64,000 nucleotides of DNA from NCBI RefSeq assembly GCF_002960425.1, contig NZ_POIZ01000039.1:1-64000 (forward strand), read 5' to 3'. A model generated the notes under the pieces. It saw only the letters and a list, made by a program, of their open reading frames with translations. It was not told where the DNA came from and did no database searches. Position numbers and translations under genes: made by a program. Of the stretch, positions 58,541 to 64,000 are shown piece after piece (position 1 is the stretch's first letter; every line of letters starts with the position of its first letter). This DNA comes from Streptococcus suis (GTDB lineage Bacteria > Bacillota > Bacilli > Lactobacillales > Streptococcaceae).

Positions 58541-59170
58541 CTAATGTTTTATATATAAAATTGCAGAGCGACCCGACCAGACATAGTAATACTGGCCAGC
58601 ATATCCGTCCGACACTTCCAGCACTTCTTCCTGATTAAAGCCTGAAATCTTGACTAAACCTTCTGTCGTCTCCACTTTAGTCAAAAGGTAGTCTGTTTCA
58701 ACTTCCTCTAACTCGGCGTCCTTAAAGGGATTGACTTTCATAAAAATCTTGCCTTCCTCCACAAAGACGACATAGTGGGGAAAGACTTGGGCGATTTCAA
58801 AGAGCAAGCTATCCGTCACTTCCTCGTTTTGCTCCGAAAAGACCTGGGCCAGACCGTCTGCCGACACATAGGCAAATCCGAAAGACTTACCTGATAAATT
58901 CAGACGGACAAAGGGCTTGTCTTCTTCAAAGCTGGGCTCTTTTGGAAAAAGGCTCAGCTGCTGAGAAATTGTCAGATAGTAGTCCGTCGCCTCTTCTGCT
59001 CCTTGTTTCTGGTAGATTTCCGCAAAATAAGCGTTGATAACCGAAGGTGGTGGCGTGATAAAATCTAGTTTTTGTTGGTCAGTCAAATCAGCTAATTTCT
59101 TAGCCAGATAGACCTTGTCCAGACTGGTAAAGCCACCGTATTTGATTGCCAAATCAAGATAATCCGTCAT
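58541..59170 (-). CDS. Uncharacterised streptococcal protein in the hflX-rnz operon
   Basis: A 209-residue soluble, acidic protein. The first 75 residues are helical ([39 protein letters not shown]), and the rest is predicted beta (VFVEEGKIFMKVNPF, GYAGQYYYVWSGRSAILYI). It is conserved between hflX and rnz in streptococci in my memory; some entries call it a cystathionine beta-synthase, which is not supported because no PLP or CBS motif is visible. The ATG at 59170 is within the hflX end (17-base overlap) with GGAAG upstream. Confidence 0.75.
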   Translation of the reverse strand: MTDYLDLAIKYGGFTSLDKVYLAKKLADLTDQQKLDFITPPPSVINAYFAEIYQKQGAEEATDYYLTISQQLSLFPKEPSFEEDKPFVRLNLSGKSFGFAYVSADGLAQVFSEQNEEVTDSLLFEIAQVFPHYVVFVEEGKIFMKVNPFKDAELEEVETDYLLTKVETTEGLVKISGFNQEEVLEVSDGYAGQYYYVWSGRSAILYIKH

Positions 59171-60404
59171 AAAATTCTTCCAACTTCCATTTATTGCTGG
59201 AAGCGATATAGCCTGACACCACTTCCACATCCTCTTCATAAGTCCGATTTTCTATCAGAGCTAGAGTAGCTAAATCGTGCAACTTGTAAGCTTCAGCTAG
59301 TGGGACCCTGACCTCAAACCGTTCAAACATGGTCTTAATCTTAGCCAAGACCATCATCTGAATATGGCCTTTGGCATTTTCATCCTTAGCGGACAGCATG
59401 ACATGAGGAAACTGACTGGGTGTAAAGCTGTCATCGGTCTTGTCCAACTTGTTGTAAAGGGCCAGGCGAGGAATGTCCAGCATATCCAAGTCTTTCAGAA
59501 TGTCCAAGACCACCTGCTCCTGCTCACTGTGATTTGGGTCAGAAGCATCGATGACATGGAGCAAGAGGTCCACGTTCATGGACTCTTCCAAGGTGGATTT
59601 GAAGGCAGAAATCAACTCGGTCGGCAGATCCTGAATGAAACCAACCGTATCGGTCAAGGTCACGTTGAACTTGTCCGCCAGGTTAATCTGCTTGGTCGTG
59701 GCATCAAGTGTGGCAAAAAGTTCATCAGCCTCATACTGACGCTTGTCGGTCATGGCATTCATAATCGTTGACTTGCCAGCGTTGGTATAACCAATCAATC
59801 CGATTTTGAAGACGCCTGATTGCAGGCGGCGTTCACGGACAGTCGCTCGGTTTTTCTCCACCGTTTTGAGTTGGCGCTCAATGTCATGAATCTGGTTTCG
59901 GATGCTTCGGCGGTTGAGCTCCAACTGGCTTTCACCTGGTCCACGAGAGCCGATACCACCTGCCTGACGGCTGAGCATAATCCCCTGACCAACCAAGCGT
60001 GGCAACATGTACTTGAGCTGGGCCAAGTGGACCTGTAGTTTTCCCTCGTGGCTTCGTGCCCGCATGGCAAAAATATCCAAAATCAACTGCATACGGTCGA
60101 TGACCTTAACCCCCAGAATTTCCTCCAAATTGACATTCTGACGGGGTGTCAGTCGGTTATTGACAATGACGGTATCAATCTCATCAGCTTCGACCATCTG
60201 GGCAATTTCTTCTAGTTTCCCTGAGCCGACAAAGGTCTTGCTGTCGTATTTTTCACGTTTTTGAGTGTAGACTCCCTTGACCAGAGCGCCTGCTGTTTTA
60301 GCCAGACTTGCCAACTCCTCCATGGACATGTCAAAGTTGTCTGTTTGCTGTAATTCCACTCCGACCAGGAGGGCGCGTTCTTGTTCTTTCTGGGTTTCAA
60401 TCAT
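59154..60404 (-). CDS. hflX: GTPase HflX
   Basis: A 416-residue ribosome-binding GTPase that splits stalled or hibernating 70S ribosomes. The N-terminal HflX domain (about 1-195) includes the glycine-rich [14 protein letters not shown]; the G domain has G1 GYTNAGKST (205-213), G3 DTVGF and G4 NKLD. Follows miaA with an 8-base overlap, the usual coupling in streptococci. Confidence 0.95.
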   Translation of the reverse strand: MIETQKEQERALLVGVELQQTDNFDMSMEELASLAKTAGALVKGVYTQKREKYDSKTFVGSGKLEEIAQMVEADEIDTVIVNNRLTPRQNVNLEEILGVKVIDRMQLILDIFAMRARSHEGKLQVHLAQLKYMLPRLVGQGIMLSRQAGGIGSRGPGESQLELNRRSIRNQIHDIERQLKTVEKNRATVRERRLQSGVFKIGLIGYTNAGKSTIMNAMTDKRQYEADELFATLDATTKQINLADKFNVTLTDTVGFIQDLPTELISAFKSTLEESMNVDLLLHVIDASDPNHSEQEQVVLDILKDLDMLDIPRLALYNKLDKTDDSFTPSQFPHVMLSAKDENAKGHIQMMVLAKIKTMFERFEVRVPLAEAYKLHDLATLALIENRTYEEDVEVVSGYIASSNKWKLEEFYDGLS

Positions 60405-61281
60405 CTAAAAATTCCTCCACGGCGGTGAAAATCTGCGTCTTGTAATCTGGCTCGCCCACTGAATAAAAGGGAACCTGCATACGATTTCTAAACCAGGTTA
60501 ATTGGCGTTTGGCGAAGCGACGGCTATTTTGCTTGACCTTATCAACTGCTTCTTCTAGGTTGATTTGACCTGCTAAGTATGGGAAAAACTCCTTGTAGCC
60601 AATTCCCATAGCAGCTTGGGCTTGAGGATGTTCTTGGTAGAGCCAGCTAACTTCATCTAGTAAGCCCGCCGCCATCATCTTATCCACTCGCTGATTGATG
60701 CGGTCGTAAAGAACCTGTCTGTCATCCGTCAGGCAGATGTAAAGAGGCTCATATTCTGACTCTGTATTTTCTAAGTTCTTTCCAAATTTTATCAATTCTA
60801 ACCCACGAATGATTCTCCGACGGCTGTTTCCCTCGACCATCAAACCTGCTTGCTCTGCCATTGTTTCCAAAACCTCGTCAGACAAGCAGTCGAGTTCAGC
60901 TCGATAAGCCAGAACTTGCTCTTGGTCAACTTGACCGCCCAGATGGTAGCCTTCCAGTAGACTTTGGATATAAAGGCCTGTCCCACCCACGATAATAGGC
61001 AGCTTGCCACGACTAGTAATGTCTGCAATCAAAGCCTTGGCTTCTACTACAAATTCATAAGCCGAATAGCCCTCGGTCACATCTCGGACATCAATCAAGT
61101 GATGAACCGCAGCAGCCTGCTCTTCAGGACTAGCTTTTGCCGTGCCGATATCTAGGTTGCGATAGACTTGCTGGCTATCACCGCTAATAATTTCTCCATT
61201 GTAGCACTGGGCCAATTCAATTCCTAAAGCAGTTTTTCCTACCGCAGTTGGTCCAATGACCACAATAACTTTAGTTTTCAT
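60397..61281 (-). CDS. miaA: tRNA dimethylallyltransferase
   Basis: A 294-residue enzyme that adds a dimethylallyl group to A37 of tRNAs reading U-starting codons. The P-loop GPTAVGKT (10-17), [17 protein letters not shown] (33-49) and [14 protein letters not shown] are diagnostic. First gene of the miaA-hflX-unknown-rnz-SDR series. ATG at 61281; divergent from the DUF3042 gene. Confidence 0.96.
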   Translation of the reverse strand: MKTKVIVVIGPTAVGKTALGIELAQCYNGEIISGDSQQVYRNLDIGTAKASPEEQAAAVHHLIDVRDVTEGYSAYEFVVEAKALIADITSRGKLPIIVGGTGLYIQSLLEGYHLGGQVDQEQVLAYRAELDCLSDEVLETMAEQAGLMVEGNSRRRIIRGLELIKFGKNLENTESEYEPLYICLTDDRQVLYDRINQRVDKMMAAGLLDEVSWLYQEHPQAQAAMGIGYKEFFPYLAGQINLEEAVDKVKQNSRRFAKRQLTWFRNRMQVPFYSVGEPDYKTQIFTAVEEFLDD

Positions 61282-61289
61282 CTTTTTCC

Positions 61290-61318
61290 TTGAAAATATT
61301 TTGTTTTTTCGCTAAAAT
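61290..61318 (+). promoter_or_regulatory. Promoter of the DUF3042 gene
   Basis: TTGAAA (61290-61295), 17-bp spacer and TAAAAT (61313-61318), followed by AAAGGAG and ATG 61350. Confidence 0.7.
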
Positions 61319-61349
61319 CTATTATAACACAAGTAAAGGAGAATTCACT

Positions 61350-61520
61350 ATGGCTAAAGGTTTTGGCAAAGGTTTCTTGACAGGTGTTCTTTCTACAGTT
61401 GCTCTTGCAGCAGGTGCAGTCTTCACTGTTCACAAAACAATCATTGAACCAGAAGAAAAGAAAGAAGCCTTCATTGAGGAAAATCGTAAAAAAGCAGCAC
61501 GTCGTCGTGTCGCACACTAA
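61350..61520 (+). CDS. DUF3042 family protein
   Basis: A 56-residue protein, MAKGFGKGFLTGVLSTVAL then AAGAVFTVHKTIIEPEEKKE and a basic tail ending RKKAARRRVAH. One hydrophobic segment (about 8-27) and the HKTxIEPxEEKE block match DUF3042, a small Firmicutes membrane protein of unknown function. Strong SD (AAAGGAG) and a clear promoter support it. It is on the plus strand, divergent from miaA, with its own terminator. Confidence 0.85.
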   Translation: MAKGFGKGFLTGVLSTVALAAGAVFTVHKTIIEPEEKKEAFIEENRKKAARRRVAH

Positions 61521-61576
61521 TTTTTTACAATTGCTCAGGACAATAAGCTGAATTTAAGTTCATTGTCCATAAGTAC

Positions 61577-61613
61577 AAAATCCTATCTCCTCTGTGACGA
61601 TAGGATTTTTTTT
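61577..61613 (+). terminator. Terminator after the DUF3042 gene
   Basis: AAAATCCTATC/GATAGGATTTT perfect stem (61577-61587 with 61599-61609) and T-run. A further GGACAAT/ATTGTCC stem (61539-61569) lies just before it. Confidence 0.85.
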
Positions 61614-61659
61614 GCGAACATGTTCATTTTTTTAAAACTTAAAAATAAATGTTTAAAAA

Positions 61660-61864
61660 ACGTCAATACATTGTTGTGGTAGGGAAATCAATTTTTAAAT
61701 ATGTCAATTCAATGCAGTTGTGTATTTTTAAATTTTTAAATATGTTAATTCAATCCATTTGAGTATTTTTACATTTTAAACCATGTCAATTCAATGTAAT
61801 TGAGCATTTTTACATTTTAAAACATGTCAATTCAATACTGTGACTTATTTAAAATGTTTAAAAT
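61660..61864. repeat. AT-rich tandem array with exact 41-bp period
   Basis: Five consecutive units starting at 61660, 61701, 61742, 61783 and 61824, each exactly 41 bp with no indel. The best conserved parts are ATGTCAATTCAAT at the start and TATTTTTA followed by ATTTTAAA near the end. Units 2-4 are most alike; units 1 and 5 are diverged, and weak traces extend to about 61620 and 61905. The array lies between the terminators of two convergent genes. The remaining bases 61906-61978 show nothing recognisable. Confidence 0.85.
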
Positions 61865-61978
61865 AGATCATTTAACTATTTTAGTACATTTTACATTGTT
61901 AATGACCAAATCACCTTCTCTGAGTTCCTATTAGGATTTCTAAAATTTTCTAGTCTACTCATCAAAGATAATAGATAT

Positions 61979-62002
61979 AAAAAAGGCTGGCAGTTGCCAA
62001 CC
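61979..62002 (-). terminator. Terminator after the CynX-type permease
   Basis: GGTTGGC/GCCAGCC stem (61985-62002) with TTTTTT at 61979-61984 on the minus strand. Confidence 0.78.
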
Positions 62003-62009
62003 TATACAT

Positions 62010-63176
62010 TTAGACAATGATATCTTCTTTTTCAATCAGGACAATGGTCCACATCATGGAAATGGTCACGACTGCTAATGCCAGAATCAGAGGCATCCAA
62101 CTTCCAAACAGAGGAAAGCTATATCCTAAAAGACCTGGACCAAAGGCAGCAATCAAGTAGCCACCTGTCTGTACCATACCAGATAACTGAGCAGTCGCCT
62201 GACTATTGCTGGTTTTCAAGGTAAAGCCCAACATCATATAAGGGAAAAGAGCTGCATTTGAGAAACTCAAAATGATGTGGAGAGCTGACCAGAGTATAAA
62301 ATGCTTAGGTAGGACAGCCATCAAAAATAGACCTAGAAGGGTAGCTGAGGAAGTTATCAACATGATATTGCGACGCATTTCCTTGGTCTGACGAGAAAGG
62401 ATAGCTGGGATTATCATGGACATAGGGATGGCAGTCATATTAAAGAAACCTGCCATCAAGCCTGCCTCAGCCTTACTGAAGCCAACTGACTGGGAAATGG
62501 TCGGTAACCAGGTAATCTCTGTATAGTAGAGAACAGACTGTAGCCCACCAAACAGTAAAAAGGCAAGGGCAGCTTTATTCTTCCAAATAGACTTGGTCTG
62601 CTGGCCCTGTTTTTTGGTTTCAAAACGATGATTATTACGAATATTGGGTAACCAGAGCAGAAAGGCTATCAAGACCACAGCTGTTATCAAGAGGATAAAT
62701 GTTTGCCAAGAGCTCGCAGATGCAATAGGAACTGCAACCATAGCAGCTACCGTCGCAGCTACTCCCATCAAGGTAATATAGATGGTGGTATAAAAACCAA
62801 TTTTCTTTGGAAAATTAGCCGTGACCAGACTGGGCAAGAGAACATTGATAACGGCAATGGTAGCTCCAACAAGCATAGTGCCTATATATAAAGCAGGTAG
62901 ATTCAGTACCCGCATCCCTGATCCAACAACCATGACCAAGAGGACCATGGCCATGAGTTTTTCCATACCAAATCTAGCAGCCAGGCGAGGAGCTAAGGAA
63001 GAACAGAGGGCAAACATAATCAAGGGAATAGAGGTCAAGATACCTAGAGAACTGACCTCTACTCCCAGACCAGCAGCTACATCTGTCAAGATAGCAGGAA
63101 GGGCTGTAAAGGGAGCGCGCATGACCACACCCAGCATGACAATACCTGCTACGATAAATGGTGATTGTTTTTTCAT
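62010..63176 (-). CDS. MFS transporter, CynX/NimT type
   Basis: A 388-residue membrane protein with 12 predicted helices of the CynX/NimT subfamily (cyanate, nitroimidazole or amino acid analogue transporters). Typical elements are MRAPFTALPAILTDVAAGLG near residues 19-38, LAPRLAARFGMEKLM (motif-A-like loop) and YYTEITWLPTISQSVGFSKAEAG. The substrate is unknown. It is transcribed alone; a perfect 13-bp palindrome lies in its promoter. ATG at 63176 follows AGGAGAG. Confidence 0.87.
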   Translation of the reverse strand: MKKQSPFIVAGIVMLGVVMRAPFTALPAILTDVAAGLGVEVSSLGILTSIPLIMFALCSSLAPRLAARFGMEKLMAMVLLVMVVGSGMRVLNLPALYIGTMLVGATIAVINVLLPSLVTANFPKKIGFYTTIYITLMGVAATVAAMVAVPIASASSWQTFILLITAVVLIAFLLWLPNIRNNHRFETKKQGQQTKSIWKNKAALAFLLFGGLQSVLYYTEITWLPTISQSVGFSKAEAGLMAGFFNMTAIPMSMIIPAILSRQTKEMRRNIMLITSSATLLGLFLMAVLPKHFILWSALHIILSFSNAALFPYMMLGFTLKTSNSQATAQLSGMVQTGGYLIAAFGPGLLGYSFPLFGSWMPLILALAVVTISMMWTIVLIEKEDIIV

Positions 63177-63209
63177 TATTCTCTCCTAAATAAAACGTTC
63201 GGATTTCAG

Positions 63210-63239
63210 TATCTCTGATTATATCACACTTGACAAGTG
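63210..63239 (-). promoter_or_regulatory. Promoter of the CynX-type gene with a CACTTGACAAGTG palindrome
   Basis: Minus-strand TATAAT near 63219-63224 is preceded by the palindrome CACTTG-A-CAAGTG (63227-63239), nested in ATCAC...GTGAT, in the position of the promoter spacer. It may be the site of a repressor that senses the transported compound. Confidence 0.55.
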
Positions 63240-63266
63240 ATAGAAAGTTATTTTTATTTTTTCAAG

Positions 63267-63292
63267 AAAAACCATGGTCAGACCATGGTTTT
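63267..63292. terminator. Terminator after the acidic protein gene
   Basis: AAAACCATGGT/ACCATGGTTTT stem (63268-63278 with 63282-63292) and Ts on both sides, downstream of the gene ending at 63311. Confidence 0.8.
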
Positions 63293-63310
63293 AACATTTT
63301 TTATTAGGTA

Positions 63311-64000
63311 TTATTCATCAAAAGAGTTGAAATCGAAGCTCCCTAGCGGTTTCCAGGTCAAGCCGATGTCTTCACTTTCCTCTTCGGAAGTTGAACCTGT
63401 AAATTCACCGAAAATATCGGACAGCCATTCTAGGTCTTCATCGGATAGTTCCACTTCTTCCTCCTCTGCAGTTTCACTAGGCAAAGCTTGTTCTTCTGCT
63501 GCTGGACTGCTTGGCTCCGAAGCTGGAGCTGATGAGGCATTTGTTTCTTCTGTTGGCGAAGGAATTTCTTGTACTTCTGCAGGGCTTGTTGCATCACTTG
63601 AAGCACTTTCTTCTTCTACACCTTCGCTAGCTATTGGGGCGGTAGCTTCTGCCTTGCCAACTTCTGTAGGACTGGTTGCCTGTTCAGAATTTGTCTCAAT
63701 TTCTGAAGAAGAACTTTCTTCAACTGGTTGTGATAAACTGGATAGACTTTCACTTTCATGTTCATGGATTGGACCAGATGAGCTTTCAGGACTATCCTGA
63801 CTGGTTGGACTGGCCAGCCCTTCACTTTCCTCACTTACTGGGATAGGACTTGTCGGCTCTGATGTTGCTAGAACGTTCTCTGGAAGACTCAAAGGACTGA
63901 CAAAGAAATCCCTAGTTCCTTCAACAAACATATTCATTTCTAGGCGGTTCATCTGCATCACGCCATAGTCATCTGACATTTCTAGTTGCTGATGGACTTG
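63311..64000 (-). CDS. C-terminal part of an acidic low-complexity protein (cut by window edge)
   Basis: The frame is open from the right edge to the stop at 63311 (229 codons visible). An internal ATG at 63979 lacks an SD and the frame continues upstream (QVHQQLE before it), so the true start is outside. About 30 ordinary residues (MNRLEMNMFVEGTRDFF) are followed by a 150-residue Ser/Glu/Pro/Thr/Ala-rich linker of very low complexity (residues such as SEESEGLASPTSQDSPESSS). The last 45 residues regain a pattern (VELSDEDLEWLSDIFGEF, IGLTWKPLGSFDF) that looks like short linear binding motifs. No LPXTG or membrane helix is seen in the visible part. I do not recognise the family. Confidence 0.7.
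   Translation of the reverse strand, partial: QVHQQLEMSDDYGVMQMNRLEMNMFVEGTRDFFVSPLSLPENVLATSEPTSPIPVSEESEGLASPTSQDSPESSSGPIHEHESESLSSLSQPVEESSSSEIETNSEQATSPTEVGKAEATAPIASEGVEEESASSDATSPAEVQEIPSPTEETNASSAPASEPSSPAAEEQALPSETAEEEEVELSDEDLEWLSDIFGEFTGSTSEEESEDIGLTWKPLGSFDFNSFDE

Noticed and set aside
61660-61864. CRISPR array
   Set aside because: Whole 41-bp units repeat in a degenerate way, there are no unique spacers between identical repeats, and no cas gene is near.

Overview
The window looks like a stretch of a low-GC Streptococcus chromosome, most probably Streptococcus suis or a close relative. Supporting signs are the c-first F-type ATP synthase operon, the murA-epuA-endA order, pheS and pheT separated by a GNAT gene, the streptococcal rml/rgp rhamnose genes, and an unbroken series of Streptococcus-type housekeeping proteins. 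Almost everything is on the minus strand, so the layout below reads from high to low coordinates within each block. The window is mostly core genome. The accessory signals are an IS1182-type transposase cut by the left edge, two copies of a 160-bp MITE-like element, several clusters of intergenic hairpins, and a 41-bp-periodic AT-rich array.

Left part (1-5.9 kb): a partial transposase, a DUF2087 protein, then pheT, a GNAT acetyltransferase and pheS. These are read from one promoter through a T-box leader with a UUC (Phe) specifier. A 160-bp MITE-like element sits exactly between Stem I and Stem III of this T-box. Next (5.9-19.8 kb) is a complete uronate utilisation locus in two transcription units. 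One is GPH transporter - kdgK - beta-glucuronidase - GntR regulator. The other is kdgA - uxaC - uxuA - SDR fructuronate reductase - HAD phosphatase - two GH3 glycosidases. Both are driven by near-identical promoters: a palindromic ATTCATC-type operator in a 17-bp spacer and a cre-like site at the transcription start. Together they can import and cleave glucuronides (plausibly GlcNAc-GlcA disaccharides) and carry glucuronate through fructuronate, mannonate and KDG to KDPG and then pyruvate plus glyceraldehyde-3-phosphate.

Middle (19.8-40.4 kb): endA, epuA, murA, a DUF1146 gene, the atpEBFHAGDC operon, dagK and ligA (all minus). A plus-strand island follows: a 45-aa ORF, a DUF318 permease and its TIGR03943 partner, zwf, an AlkD-like protein and a GNAT. 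Then come infC-rpmI-rplT with an attenuator-type leader and an AUA start codon for infC, cmk, a LysM protein, a divergent ferredoxin and EbsA.

Right part (40.5-64 kb): rgpB, rgpA, rmlD, rmlB, the second MITE copy, a nucleotidyltransferase-like gene, rmlC and rmlA (dTDP-rhamnose and rhamnan synthesis). Next is a ZIP transporter with a DtxR-like palindrome over its promoter, then metA-dnaD-trmK-nif3, apt, recJ with a linked membrane protein, cls, SDR-rnz-unknown-hflX-miaA, a DUF3042 gene, the 41-bp repeat array, a CynX-type MFS permease, and the acidic low-complexity C-terminus of a protein that runs off the right edge. No rRNA, tRNA or CRISPR array was seen.
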